Positions 1 through 8,465 of a stretch of 64,000 bases of DNA are shown here, piece by piece (the first letter of the stretch is position 1; every line of letters begins with the position of its first letter). The stretch is from Paenibacillus pinisoli (lineage in GTDB: Bacteria > Bacillota > Bacilli > Paenibacillales > Paenibacillaceae). Below the pieces are notes generated by a model. That model was not told the origin of the DNA. It did not search any database and saw only the letters and a program-made list of their open reading frames with translations. The translations under genes and the position numbers were made by a program. The stretch spans positions 161,645 to 225,644 of the forward strand of contig NZ_QXQB01000008.1 in assembly GCF_003605435.1 (NCBI RefSeq), given 5' to 3'.

Positions 1-204
1 GGCAAACAGGTTCATGTTCATGCCATAGAGCCAGAGGAGCATGAGCAAGAAAGCGATGAAAGCAGTAAGCGCTCACAGCGCTCCAATACTTCAGCCGTGC
101 ATCTCATGTGGATGCTGCAGGCTGAAGGCATTGTATCGGAATCGGATCATGCGGTGCTTGTTGATTTGCAAAATCCGTCCGACTTGTCGAAGATGCCGTT
201 TTGA
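1..204 (+). CDS. C-terminal fragment of an unidentified protein
   Basis: An open frame enters from the left edge and ends with TGA at 202-204, giving 67 residues. The visible part is polar and rich in Glu, Ser and His at first (EPEEHEQESDESSKRSQRSN), then ends in a more folded-looking tail with HLMWMLQAEG and VLVDLQNPSDLS. I do not recognise the family. It lies on the same strand directly upstream of comFA and is followed by a terminator hairpin, so it is probably the last gene of the preceding transcription unit. Confidence 0.6.
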   Translation, partial: GKQVHVHAIEPEEHEQESDESSKRSQRSNTSAVHLMWMLQAEGIVSESDHAVLVDLQNPSDLSKMPF

Positions 205-212
205 CTTATAAT
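184..212 (+). promoter_or_regulatory. Possible sigma-A promoter inside the end of the upstream gene
   Basis: TTGTCG (184-189), a 17-base spacer and TATAAT (207-212) fit a sigma-A promoter. A transcript from it would meet the hairpin at 239-285 before reaching comFA, so it may be an attenuated promoter or a chance match. Confidence 0.35.
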
Positions 213-238
213 CCCAATATAGAGATGAATGATGAGTG

Positions 239-285
239 AAGCACACTTGAGGCGCCTTTCGGGCGTGATCGGGTGTGCTTTTTTT
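239..285 (+). terminator. Rho-independent terminator before comFA
   Basis: AAGCACAC (239-246) pairs with GTGTGCTT (273-280), with a second small GC-rich pairing inside, and a run of T follows. Confidence 0.75.
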
Positions 286-316
286 GTTGATTTCATCGAG
301 ATTGGAGGCAAGCGAT

Positions 317-2476
317 ATGATGGCATGGGTATACATCGTACATACTGGAACTGATTGGGAAGCGAAAATGACGTTAGAGCCGCAAGTGGATTACTGGTAT
401 TGGTTCGAAGGGGGCGGCTGCACGGCATGGGCGGTTGCCGGATGGCTATGGAGCGAGCCATTGCCGCTTGGCTGGGCATGCGGAATTGCTGAAGGGTGGG
501 ATTATCGGGGGAAGGGAGGAGAGAAGCGTGCTCTGGGCAATGAAGCCGCCAAGAAGCCAGCCGATTCGCAAGAAGCATTAGCTCACTTGGTCCTGCGTAT
601 TGAACGGATGTATTCGTATGATCGTCCATCTGGCGACAGCAGAAGAGGGGTTCATCGGCTGGGCGGCAAGCGGGGATTGCGCGAGGCGGATAAAGGGGGG
701 CTCCGCGGGCGAGCGGAGTATTGGCCGCGAGCCGGCCATAGCGGGCCGAGCGGAGGCGCAGCGGAGAGAGGCATGGAGATGGTGGCGGCGTCGGCGCGCA
801 TCGCCGCCGGGCTGCTGCAGGGACGCGCGCTGCTTAGCGGCGAAGCGCGCGCGCTGCTTGAGGGCGCCATCGCGCCCGTGGCCGGAGCCGGCTGGAGCGA
901 AGCGGTGCAGCTGGCGGCGTTGCTCGGGCGCGTGCGCCTAAGCGGAGCGGTCGCCGCCGCTGACGGCGGGCGGGCGGACGCCCGGAGGCGCAGCCGCTGC
1001 TTGCGGTGCGGCAGCGGCGGGGAGAAGCTGGGCCGTACGAGCTGTGCGTCGTGCGGCAGGCTCTGTGCGTATTGCGAGGCTTGTCTCACAATGGGCAGAA
1101 GCCGGGAATGCGAGCTGCTGGTGCTCGGAAGGTATGAAGCCCCCGAGAGAATGGGCACCGGGGAGGAAGAGCTCTCTGTGAGAGAGCGGCTGGATAAATG
1201 GGGGCTAAGCACTGCCCAGCATGCCGCCGCGGGTGAGGCGCTGCGGTTTGTCGAAGCGCAGCCCTTATATAGCCGTGCAAGCGTTCTTCGTCATAATGCC
1301 CGTAGAGGTGCATGGAAAACTACGGCAGAGCAAGGTGTAGGCAGGGCATCCTGGCTAGGGCGAGCGGATGAATGGCGGAGACACTTTAAATCTTCTATAT
1401 GGAACGGGCGGCTGGCTCGTATCTTGGCAAGGGGCTCGCAGTCTGCGTCTGAACGCACTGATATCCGTAATTTCTTATTATGGGCCGTTACAGGAGCAGG
1501 GAAGACCGAGATGATCTTCCCGCTCGTCGATTCCGTGATAAGCCGGGGAGGCAGAGCATTGATTGCTTCGCCAAGACGGGATGTTGTGCTTGAGCTGGAT
1601 CCTCGCATACGGCGAGCGTTTCCAGATGCGCGAGTTGTGACGCTTTATGGGGGAAGCGAGCAAAGATGGGAGCGGGGGGAAATTACATTGTCGACTACGC
1701 ACCAGCTGTTCCGCTTTCAAGAGGCCTTCGACCTTGTAGTGCTTGACGAGCTTGATGCGTTTCCTTATCACGGCGACCCTATGCTTAAGTATGCGGCGGA
1801 CAAGAGCTGCCTCCCAGGCGCGCCGCGTCTGCTTCTGTCGGCTACTCCGCCAAGCGAGCTTCAGCGGGCGGCGCGCATCGGCAAGCTGGCGCATGCCCGT
1901 GTTCCTGTACGCTATCACCGGCATCCTCTGCCCGTACCGAGCCTTGTAAGCTCGCCTGCCGTGAAGGCCATGCTGGAAGAGGATAAGCTTCCTAAGGCGC
2001 TTGTGAAGGCTTTGCGAGATTCTCTTAATCGCGGGGCGCAGATCTTTGTATTCGTACAGCGCATCGCACAATCGGAGCCGCTGGCCGCGTTATTGCGGCG
2101 CAAGCTGCAATGTGCCCAGGTTGACGCTACCTCCTCACAGGATCCCAATCGGGCAGAGAAGGTGATGAGCTTCCGCAAAGGAGAAATCCGATTGCTTGTG
2201 ACGACTACTATTCTAGAGAGAGGGGTTACGATCCCGAAAAGCGACGTCTATATTCTGGATGCTGACGGCAAGCTGTTCGACGAGGCTTCTCTCGTGCAGA
2301 TGGCCGGCCGGGCGGGACGCTCTGCCGATGATCCTGGTGGCAAGGTCTATTTCTTCGGACCGGAACGCAATCAGTCCCAGCTGCAAGCAGTTAAGCATAT
2401 CCGTTCGATGAACAAGATGGCGAGGGAGCGTGGGTATCTGCTGCCGAAATACGAGGGGAGGGGAGCACGCGCATGA
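317..2476 (+). CDS. comFA: ComFA-like DNA translocase/helicase, N-terminally extended
   Basis: A superfamily 2 helicase of the competence ComFA family, expected to power DNA import across the membrane in transformation. Visible motifs: a four-cysteine zinc finger starting near residue 228 (CLRCG...CASCG...CEAC), Walker A GAGKTEM with its Lys near residue 396, a DEAD-type box DELDAFP near 477, LLLSATP (motif III) and GRAGRS (motif VI). I start it at ATG 317 because GGAGG lies at 304-308; a start at 275 would fall inside the terminator stem. At 719 residues it is much longer than the roughly 460-residue Bacillus protein: about 230 residues precede the zinc finger and show no motif I recognise. 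DNA coding for residues of about 110-230 is strikingly GC-rich. It overlaps comFC by four bases (ATGA), so the two are translationally coupled. Confidence 0.9.
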   Translation: MMAWVYIVHTGTDWEAKMTLEPQVDYWYWFEGGGCTAWAVAGWLWSEPLPLGWACGIAEGWDYRGKGGEKRALGNEAAKKPADSQEALAHLVLRIERMYSYDRPSGDSRRGVHRLGGKRGLREADKGGLRGRAEYWPRAGHSGPSGGAAERGMEMVAASARIAAGLLQGRALLSGEARALLEGAIAPVAGAGWSEAVQLAALLGRVRLSGAVAAADGGRADARRRSRCLRCGSGGEKLGRTSCASCGRLCAYCEACLTMGRSRECELLVLGRYEAPERMGTGEEELSVRERLDKWGLSTAQHAAAGEALRFVEAQPLYSRASVLRHNARRGAWKTTAEQGVGRASWLGRADEWRRHFKSSIWNGRLARILARGSQSASERTDIRNFLLWAVTGAGKTEMIFPLVDSVISRGGRALIASPRRDVVLELDPRIRRAFPDARVVTLYGGSEQRWERGEITLSTTHQLFRFQEAFDLVVLDELDAFPYHGDPMLKYAADKSCLPGAPRLLLSATPPSELQRAARIGKLAHARVPVRYHRHPLPVPSLVSSPAVKAMLEEDKLPKALVKALRDSLNRGAQIFVFVQRIAQSEPLAALLRRKLQCAQVDATSSQDPNRAEKVMSFRKGEIRLLVTTTILERGVTIPKSDVYILDADGKLFDEASLVQMAGRAGRSADDPGGKVYFFGPERNQSQLQAVKHIRSMNKMARERGYLLPKYEGRGARA

Positions 2477-3393
2477 GCGGTGTTGGGAAACTCAAATCGA
2501 TTCTCCGGTCTGCGGGGGAGCGGCCTATGGAATGGCTGTCTCCAACTGTAACCGGATGTATGATATGCGGAAAAACGGTGCTGCCTCACCATGGCAGCTC
2601 ATATCGTGAGCGAGGAATGGCTTCCTATCGGCTATTGCGGCAATGTTTGTGCGTAAGCTGCTTTGCCTCCATACCTTGGCTGGATCGTATCCAATGTGAG
2701 GTGTGCGGCCGGGGCGTTGACTGCGGGGATTGCATCCGGCGGCCGGAGCGGCATTTTGTATGCAACCGCAGTGCGGTTGGCTATAGCAGCGTCATGCGCG
2801 AATGGCTAGCCATGTATAAGTACCGAGGCCAGGAGAGCTTGGCCCCCATGCTGGCGGAGATGCTGGTGCCCAGCTTCCTGCGATTAACAGAGGAGCAATG
2901 GCTTCAAAGACCACAGCGGGGTGAAGCCCGGACTCACCATGGCCTTCATCGGTTAAAGGCATGGATGGATAGCTTCTGGCATCCTTATGCTGAGGCAGCC
3001 CGGCGCTGGGATGCCATTACGTACGTGCCGGTCAGCAGAGAGCGGGCGCAGGAGCGGGGCTTTAACCAGGCGCAGCAGGTGGCAGGCTTCTTGTCGGATA
3101 AGCTCGGGATTCCGGGCTACGACTTGTTAATCCGGGACCGGCATGCCGAGAAGATGAGCTTTAAGACTAGAGCCGAACGTCAGCGCGACTCCCGTACTCT
3201 TTTTACAGGGAATGAAGGGCAGATTAGAAGGCTCGAGAATCAATCGCACATGAGTAGCCGGGAGAGTCTTAGAATCTTGCTCATTGATGATATTTACACA
3301 ACCGGAAGCACAGCCGAGGCTTGCGCTTCCGCTATTATTCAATTAGCTTCCCGACCTGTCCAACTATACATATTGACCTGGGCGAGATCGTAA
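2473..3393 (+). CDS. comFC: ComF family phosphoribosyltransferase-like competence protein
   Basis: A ComFC/GntX-type protein required for handling imported single-stranded DNA in transformation. Two CxxC pairs near the N-terminus (CMICG, CEVCG plus CGDC) form the expected zinc site, and LLIDDIYTTGSTAEA near the C-terminus is the phosphoribosyltransferase PRPP loop. Family members are usually around 230-240 residues; this one has 306, the extra length lying between about residues 135 and 175, before the VPVSRERAQERGFNQA motif. It overlaps the end of comFA by four bases. ComFB, present between the two in Bacillus subtilis, is absent here. Confidence 0.9.
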   Translation: MSGVGKLKSILRSAGERPMEWLSPTVTGCMICGKTVLPHHGSSYRERGMASYRLLRQCLCVSCFASIPWLDRIQCEVCGRGVDCGDCIRRPERHFVCNRSAVGYSSVMREWLAMYKYRGQESLAPMLAEMLVPSFLRLTEEQWLQRPQRGEARTHHGLHRLKAWMDSFWHPYAEAARRWDAITYVPVSRERAQERGFNQAQQVAGFLSDKLGIPGYDLLIRDRHAEKMSFKTRAERQRDSRTLFTGNEGQIRRLENQSHMSSRESLRILLIDDIYTTGSTAEACASAIIQLASRPVQLYILTWARS

Positions 3394-3440
3394 CGGGCAT
3401 TCTTTTATGAAGAAATTACGAATCTATCTTTATGTAACTA

Positions 3441-3467
3441 TAAAATTAATGAAAAACGCGCTGAAAT
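3441..3467 (+). promoter_or_regulatory. Sigma-D promoter candidate for yvyF
   Basis: TAAA (3441-3444), exactly 15 bases, then GCTGAAAT (3460-3467), a 6 of 8 match to the sigma-D -10 GCCGATAT. It lies about 50 bases before yvyF, where a sigma-D promoter is known in Bacillus subtilis. Confidence 0.6.
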
Positions 3468-3517
3468 CCGTTAATATAGATAGAAATGCCAAAGAGAAGA
3501 TGAGGAGGGCCTGAGCG

Positions 3518-3934
3518 ATGAATTTGGATAATTGTCCTCGTTGCGGAAAGCTGTTTGCTAAGAATTTCAGAGATGTGTGTCCGGTGTGCATACGCGATAT
3601 AGATAAGGAGTATCAGCTTTGTGCCGATTACTTAAGAGAACATAAAGGTGCGATCATTAGCGAGCTGTCGGATCAGACAGGCGTGTCGATCAAGCAGATT
3701 ACCAAATTTATTCGCGAGGGACGCATCTCGATGGTCAATGCTCCGAACATGTCTTATCCTTGCGAATCATGCGGGACGTTGATCCGGGAGAATCATCTTT
3801 GCGATAACTGCCGGACGAGACTCGTGAAGGATGCGCGGAGGATGGCGCAGGACGAGACCAGAAAGACAGAGCCGAACAATAGCAAGTCCATAGATGTGGC
3901 TTACCGCGGTCTGAATCAGTATAAGGACAGATAA
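3518..3934 (+). CDS. yvyF: Flagellar operon zinc-binding protein YvyF
   Basis: A 138-residue member of the YvyF family, found at the head of the flgM operon in Bacillales. Two zinc-ribbon-like cysteine pairs sit near the N-terminus (CPRCG at 5-9 and CPVC) and two more near residue 85 (CESCG, CDNC), flanking a middle helix-turn-helix-like segment (LSDQTGVSIKQITKFIREG) resembling the MerR/HTH domain of DNA-binding proteins. The start is ATG 3518 after a GAGGAGGG ribosome site. The family has been linked to flagellar gene expression, but its molecular role is unsettled. It is followed by a hairpin that also carries the flgM promoter. Confidence 0.85.
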   Translation: MNLDNCPRCGKLFAKNFRDVCPVCIRDIDKEYQLCADYLREHKGAIISELSDQTGVSIKQITKFIREGRISMVNAPNMSYPCESCGTLIRENHLCDNCRTRLVKDARRMAQDETRKTEPNNSKSIDVAYRGLNQYKDR

Positions 3935-3948
3935 ATCAACGATACTAT

Positions 3949-3975
3949 TAAATAATACTTGACTAGAGCCGATAA
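3949..3975 (+). promoter_or_regulatory. Sigma-D promoter for flgM, embedded in a terminator
   Basis: TAAA (3949-3952), exactly 15 bases, then GCCGATAA (3968-3975): 4 of 4 and 7 of 8 to the sigma-D consensus. The -10 element is the 5' arm of the hairpin at 3966-4002, so the same bases serve as promoter in DNA and as terminator stem in the yvyF transcript. Confidence 0.75.
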
Positions 3976-4002
3976 CACTTGTATAAGGTCATCGGCTTTT
4001 TT
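3966..4002 (+). terminator. Rho-independent terminator after yvyF
   Basis: AGCCGAT (3967-3973) pairs with ATCGGCT (3991-3997), with an extra inner AC/GT pairing, and is followed by six T. Confidence 0.7.
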
Positions 4003-4031
4003 AGTTCCTGTACATTAATGAGGTGGAGAAT

Positions 4032-4310
4032 TTGAAAATAAACGAAACGAACCGAATCGGCGGCACCAATCCATACCAGAAGCAGTCGGAGTTCCGCTCA
4101 GACGCAGCCAAGAAGGCGCGTCAGAAGGATGAGGTCCAAATCTCGGCTGCAGCCAAAGAGATGCTCTCGACGAGCAAGCTCAGCAATGCTGAACGAGCAG
4201 AGCGCATTAACGAGCTTAAGCAATCCGTCGCATCCGGCACATATCATGTGGAAGCCGGCAAGATCGCAGAGAAGCTTCTGCCTTATCTCAACAACAATCG
4301 GCCAGAATAA
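4032..4310 (+). CDS. flgM: Anti-sigma-D factor FlgM
   Basis: FlgM binds and holds sigma-D (FliA) until the hook-basal body is finished, delaying late flagellar genes. The 92-residue protein starts MKINETNRI and has the NPYQ motif and the ISAAAKEML helix seen in Bacillus FlgM, with a C-terminal RAERINELKQSVASGTYHV segment that is the sigma-binding helix region. I place the start at TTG 4032 because AGGTGG at 4021-4026 is a good ribosome site seven bases ahead; an in-frame GTG at 4023 lies inside that site. It has its own sigma-D promoter, which would form a negative feedback loop. Confidence 0.9.
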   Translation: MKINETNRIGGTNPYQKQSEFRSDAAKKARQKDEVQISAAAKEMLSTSKLSNAERAERINELKQSVASGTYHVEAGKIAEKLLPYLNNNRPE

Positions 4311-4328
4311 GGGCGGGGGAATAACCGA

Positions 4329-4826
4329 ATGTCGATCTCGAAGATAACGGAAATACTAGAGCAGCAATTGAATTTGTACGGACGGTTGTTGGAATGTGAA
4401 GAGAGCAAGACGGATTTAATCATGAAGAATGAAATTGTTCAATTGAACGTAGTTACCCAAAAGGAAAAGCTGCTTACTGCTCAAGCGGATGAACTCGAGA
4501 CGGCCCGGTTATTGACGACGGCGAGATATTTCAAGGAAATCGGCTTTCGGATGCGCTCGGGCGTTCTCTCCGATCTCATCAAATCCGTTAATAATCCCGA
4601 GGAAAAGCTGCAGCTTACACGGTTATATGAAGAATTGACGGACATTCTGAAGCGGCTAAAGCAAGTGAATGAGTCGAATCAGCAGCTCATTCAGCAGTCG
4701 CTTGACTTCATTAACTTTTCAATCGGGTTAATGGTTGAGGATCCTAATGAAGATGTCGTGTACCAGCATCCTATGAATCAAATAGCAGCAAACAAACGAA
4801 ATACTTGGTTCGACTCAAAGGCATAG
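4329..4826 (+). CDS. flgN: Flagellar export chaperone FlgN
   Basis: A 165-residue, mostly helical protein in the FlgN position between flgM and flgK (YvyG in Bacillus). FlgN chaperones the hook-filament junction proteins FlgK and FlgL to the type III export gate. The sequence is a long amphipathic helical hairpin with many Glu, Lys, Leu and Gln (for example EQQLNLYGRLLECEESKTDL and LTRLYEELTDILKRLKQV), as in the family. The start ATG 4329 is 18 bases after flgM and is preceded by GGGCGGGG. Assignment rests on position, size and helical pattern. Confidence 0.85.
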   Translation: MSISKITEILEQQLNLYGRLLECEESKTDLIMKNEIVQLNVVTQKEKLLTAQADELETARLLTTARYFKEIGFRMRSGVLSDLIKSVNNPEEKLQLTRLYEELTDILKRLKQVNESNQQLIQQSLDFINFSIGLMVEDPNEDVVYQHPMNQIAANKRNTWFDSKA

Positions 4827-4838
4827 GGAGATGAGAGC

Positions 4839-6371
4839 ATGAGGTCTACGTTCCACTCGCTGGAGACGGCGAAACGCGGCATTTTCACACAACAAGCAGC
4901 GATCAATACGGTCGGTCACAATATATCGAACGCCAATACAGAGGGTTACTCCAGGCAAAGAGTTAACATGGTTACCGCTCGGCCGATTGAGGCGTATGGC
5001 ATGAATCGCTCGAATGTTCCGGGGCAGCTAGGTACGGGTGTCGAATTCACTTCAATCGTACGTATCCGCAATGCTTTTCTGGATCAGCAGTATCGGGAAC
5101 AAAGCCAAGGCGTTGGAAGTCTGGAGATTCAGACTGACACGCTTAGCAAGCTTGAGGGTTATGTTAACGAGCCATCCGATTTTGGTATCCGCGCAGTCGT
5201 AGAGAAGTTTTGGGGCGCCTGGTCCGATCTGAGTAAAGACCCAGAGAATGTAACAGGCCGGGAGATATTGCAGGAAACGTCGAAGGCATTAATGGATACC
5301 TTTAACGAATTCAATCGTCAATTAACAGGTCTTCATGCAGATTTGACATCGAATATTGAGGTAAAGGCAACTGAGGCCAATTCATTGCTCTCTACAATCA
5401 GTTCCTTGAATAGAGAAATAGGCAGAATTGAGTCATTAGGCGACGATGCCAACGATCTCCGTGATCAACGTGATCTCATGACAGATAAGTTATCCAAAAT
5501 CGTGAATATTACAGTGTCTGAGACGGATCAAGGCTATTCGATTAATATGGGAACTGCCAACCTTCTTGACGGAACCACTGTGACACCTGTCACTTCACAG
5601 TCGCTAGAGGCTGCTTATGCGACCGGCCAACTGCAAGGCGGCGAGGTTCATGGCATGATTGTGTCTCGTGATAAGTATGTGACCGAATTTGCCAATCAAT
5701 TGCATACTCTTGCGAATACAATCGCAAACGGAGAAATTCAGATAACGATTCCTAAGGGATCGGTACTTCCTGGTACAACAGTGCCTCTTGCTACAGATCA
5801 GACCATTACAGTTAATGGTATAAACGGTCTCCATCAGCTTGGCTATACCTTGGAGAACCCGGCAACTGCCGGGGAGGCATTCTTTAATTTTACTGCCGAT
5901 CCGGACAGTCTGACGGGGTGGAAGTACAGTCTTAATGCCGGAATTGCGGCTGACGCCAACAAAATTGCAACTTCGCTCCGCACGATTACTGATGCAAGCG
6001 GAACTAGCGTTGTGAAAGGCAATAACGGACTTGCGCTTCTTATGTCTGAATTAAAAAATGCGAAATTCGCATTTGACGAGACAGCTACTGGCGGAGGAAT
6101 TACACAGGCAACGGTTAATGATTTCTATGGCGCTGTAGTTGGCGCACTTGGTGTACAGAGCCAAGAAGCCAAAAGGCTGCACAACAACTCGCAAGTGCAG
6201 TTAGACCAGGTTCAGGGCAACAGGCTATCGGTCAGCGGCGTGTCGCTAGACGAAGAGATGTCTGATTTGATCAAATTCCAATATGCTTATAGCGCATCAG
6301 CAAGGTTTATGACGACATTTGATCAAATGCTTGAAAAACTGATCAACGGAACGGGCATGGTAGGACGGTAG
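4839..6371 (+). CDS. flgK: Flagellar hook-associated protein 1 (FlgK)
   Basis: FlgK forms the first ring of the junction between hook and filament. The 510-residue protein has the rod/hook family N-terminus (SLETAKRGIFTQQAAINTVGHNISNANT, read in parts: a helix then the NTVGHNISNANTEGYSRQRV motif) and the matching C-terminal helix (VSLDEEMSDLIKFQYAYSAS, then TTFDQMLEKLING). The middle is variable, as usual. It starts at ATG 4839 with GGGAGATGAG upstream, 12 bases after flgN, and belongs to the flgM-flgN-flgK-flgL transcription unit. Confidence 0.95.
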   Translation: MRSTFHSLETAKRGIFTQQAAINTVGHNISNANTEGYSRQRVNMVTARPIEAYGMNRSNVPGQLGTGVEFTSIVRIRNAFLDQQYREQSQGVGSLEIQTDTLSKLEGYVNEPSDFGIRAVVEKFWGAWSDLSKDPENVTGREILQETSKALMDTFNEFNRQLTGLHADLTSNIEVKATEANSLLSTISSLNREIGRIESLGDDANDLRDQRDLMTDKLSKIVNITVSETDQGYSINMGTANLLDGTTVTPVTSQSLEAAYATGQLQGGEVHGMIVSRDKYVTEFANQLHTLANTIANGEIQITIPKGSVLPGTTVPLATDQTITVNGINGLHQLGYTLENPATAGEAFFNFTADPDSLTGWKYSLNAGIAADANKIATSLRTITDASGTSVVKGNNGLALLMSELKNAKFAFDETATGGGITQATVNDFYGAVVGALGVQSQEAKRLHNNSQVQLDQVQGNRLSVSGVSLDEEMSDLIKFQYAYSASARFMTTFDQMLEKLINGTGMVGR

Positions 6372-6405
6372 TTTGCATGATTGAAGCTGAAGGAGGAGGG
6401 AACTT

Positions 6406-7323
6406 ATGACGTTGCGTGTTACTCAGAGTATGATGCATCTACAATTGTCGCGAAACTTAAATCGTAATATGTCCCAAATGGAGCAAATACAGCAACAAAC
6501 GACTACGGGCCGTAAGATTAATAAAGCATCGGATGATCCGGTTGGTATTACATATTCCTTGCGATACCGTACGGAACTTGCAGCAAATGAACAGTACAAG
6601 GAAAATGTAGACTCTGCTATTTCATGGCTGGATTTTAATGATACCGTTCTTGGACAAGCGGGAGAGGTATTGAAGCGGATTAAAGATTTGACAGTGCAAG
6701 GGTCAAACGGTACAAATCCTGGCGTTGCGCTCGAGAATGTAAAAAATGAGATCGAGCAATTAAAAACACAGCTGATTGAAATAGGAAATAGCAAAATGAA
6801 CGGTAAGTATGTTTTTAACGGCGAGCAGTTTGATAAAGCTCTGTTTGATAAAAATGCAGCTGGTTTTGACGCAAAGGCAGTCGGCGGCGACCAAGGTATT
6901 ATTAATTATGCGATTAGCGCCAATATGAACATTGATATTAACTTTTCGTCATCGCAGGTTTTTGGAGATGCTGACCCGGCAGGCACAACGAACAATGTGT
7001 TTTCGGTACTTGATCGAGTCATAGCAGGACTATCTGCTGGAGACTATCAAGCAGTAAGTGCAGAATTGCCTAATATTGATGCAAGTATGGACCGGGTACT
7101 TAATGTACGTGCCGAGGTGGGTGCGAGAATCAATAGGCTCGAGTTAATGGAAAACAGATTGACCGATCTTTCTATCAATTTGACGGACATGAAATCAAAA
7201 ACGGAAGATGCGGATTATGAATTGTTATTGATTAATGCCCAAATTAATGAAAATATTTACCAAGCTACACTGTCTGTGGGAGCCAAAGTCATAAGCAAAT
7301 CCTTAGTTGACTTCCTGAGGTAA
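6406..7323 (+). CDS. flgL: Flagellar hook-associated protein 3 (FlgL)
   Basis: FlgL is the second junction protein, on which the flagellin filament is built. At 305 residues it has the flagellin-like N-terminal helix (MTLRVTQSMMHLQLSRNLNR, then TTTGRKINKASDDPVG) and the C-terminal partner helix ending LSVGAKVISKSLVDFLR. The ribosome site AGGAGGAGG precedes ATG 6406. It follows flgK by 34 bases and precedes a DUF6470 gene by two bases, the standard Bacillales order. Confidence 0.95.
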   Translation: MTLRVTQSMMHLQLSRNLNRNMSQMEQIQQQTTTGRKINKASDDPVGITYSLRYRTELAANEQYKENVDSAISWLDFNDTVLGQAGEVLKRIKDLTVQGSNGTNPGVALENVKNEIEQLKTQLIEIGNSKMNGKYVFNGEQFDKALFDKNAAGFDAKAVGGDQGIINYAISANMNIDINFSSSQVFGDADPAGTTNNVFSVLDRVIAGLSAGDYQAVSAELPNIDASMDRVLNVRAEVGARINRLELMENRLTDLSINLTDMKSKTEDADYELLLINAQINENIYQATLSVGAKVISKSLVDFLR

Positions 7324-7325
7324 AG

Positions 7326-7895
7326 ATGAGAGTTCCTCAGCTTGATATCAGGTCGACCCCTGCTCGACTGGATATCTCTACCCAGCTTGGGCGGTATGAC
7401 ATTCGTCAGAAGATGGCTACTATGGATATTCGGACAACGCAAGCTACTATTGAAGTAAAAACGGAACTGCCAGTCGTCAAAGCCGATATGACCAAGACGT
7501 GGGATGCTTTGGATGGCGGAGGTACGCTTTCTTTTATGAGCAGGATTTACAATCAGTTTGGTCAATTCGTCAACGAGGCGATCGTGAATACGGTTCAAGA
7601 ATACGACCAAATCGGTGACGCCACACTGGACTATGACCCGATTCCTGAGCTTGCAAAGCAAAGCATGCAGCGGAAACCGCCTAAGCTGCAATTGTATGGC
7701 GAAGCTTCCCCGCTTAATTTAACATTTGACGTTCAGATTACGGATCCTGAAATTAATATAACGCCAGGAGGGACGGAGATATCTGTCATTCCGAATAGAC
7801 CGGAGATTAACTACCAAAGAGGCGGGGTCAAAATTTCTATGGCTCAATATCCAAGTGTACAAATAACGCCTCCTCAAATTGATTTGACTCGTTAA
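7326..7895 (+). CDS. yviE: YviE/DUF6470 family flagellar-operon protein
   Basis: A 189-residue protein of the YviE (DUF6470) family, found between flgL and fliW in Bacillales. It is rich in short beta-strand repeats such as LDIRSTPARLDI, YDIRQKMATMDI and LDISTQ at the N-terminus, and repeats the pattern near the C-terminus (PEINITPGGTEI, PEINYQRGG). This repeated (I/L)D(I/V)R pattern is characteristic. Function is not established; no catalytic motif is visible. Its start is only two bases after the flgL stop, so translation is probably coupled. Confidence 0.8.
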   Translation: MRVPQLDIRSTPARLDISTQLGRYDIRQKMATMDIRTTQATIEVKTELPVVKADMTKTWDALDGGGTLSFMSRIYNQFGQFVNEAIVNTVQEYDQIGDATLDYDPIPELAKQSMQRKPPKLQLYGEASPLNLTFDVQITDPEINITPGGTEISVIPNRPEINYQRGGVKISMAQYPSVQITPPQIDLTR

Positions 7896-7924
7896 CCGTG
7901 CCATAATAAATGGACAAATAAATG

Positions 7925-7961
7925 AAGCTATGGAATCCAATGCGATATCATGGCTTTTTTT
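7925..7961 (+). terminator. Terminator after the flgM-flgL-yviE unit
   Basis: AAGCTATG (7925-7932) pairs with CATGGCTT (7949-7956) with one G-U pair, followed by a run of T. The stem is modest. Confidence 0.55.
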
Positions 7962-8017
7962 ATTGAGCTCGAATCGGATAGAGTATTATTCATTAACTCA
8001 TATTGGAGCGTGGAATT

Positions 8018-8464
8018 ATGTTGGTGCAGACTACAAGGTTTGGCGAGATTGAAGTATTGGAAGAAGAAGTATTTTATTTTAAGCAGGGCATACCAGGCTT
8101 TAAAGAGGTTCACCGATTTGTATTAATTGAAGTAGATGATAGTCCTTTTCAATACTTGCAATCGATAGACCATGGTGAAGTAGCTTTTATTGTAGCTTCG
8201 CCGTTTGACTTCTTTGATAGCTATGCATTTACACTGTCTGCAGACATACAGAATGCATTAGGTTTAGAAAACGAGGAACATGTAAAAGTTATTAATATTA
8301 TTTCAATACGCACTGACCTTGCATCAGCGACCATTAATTTGGGTGCTCCAATTATATTAAATACACAAGACAGAGTAGGGATTCAGTATATATTAACGGA
8401 TGGCAAATATTCTATCCATCAACCGTTGTTTGCAAGTGAAGCCATGCCCAAAGGGGGAAAATAG
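8018..8464 (+). CDS. fliW: Flagellar assembly factor FliW
   Basis: FliW binds both flagellin and CsrA: when flagellin is exported, free FliW captures CsrA and lifts its block on hag translation. The 148-residue protein has family features such as FGEIEVLEEEVFYFKQGIPG near the N-terminus, SPFDFFDSY, and the IILNTQDRVGIQYILTD segment. I start it at ATG 8018 because GGAG at 8005-8008 is a good ribosome site; an in-frame TTG at 8003 lies over that site. One base separates its stop from csrA, so the two partners are made together, immediately upstream of their target hag. Confidence 0.93.
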   Translation: MLVQTTRFGEIEVLEEEVFYFKQGIPGFKEVHRFVLIEVDDSPFQYLQSIDHGEVAFIVASPFDFFDSYAFTLSADIQNALGLENEEHVKVINIISIRTDLASATINLGAPIILNTQDRVGIQYILTDGKYSIHQPLFASEAMPKGGK

Positions 8465-8465
8465 G

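Noticed and set aside
7963..8000. Sigma-A promoter before fliW (TTGAGC ... TATTAT)
   Set aside because: Spacing of about 15 bases and poor -35; no sigma-D match either, so fliW promoter is left open.
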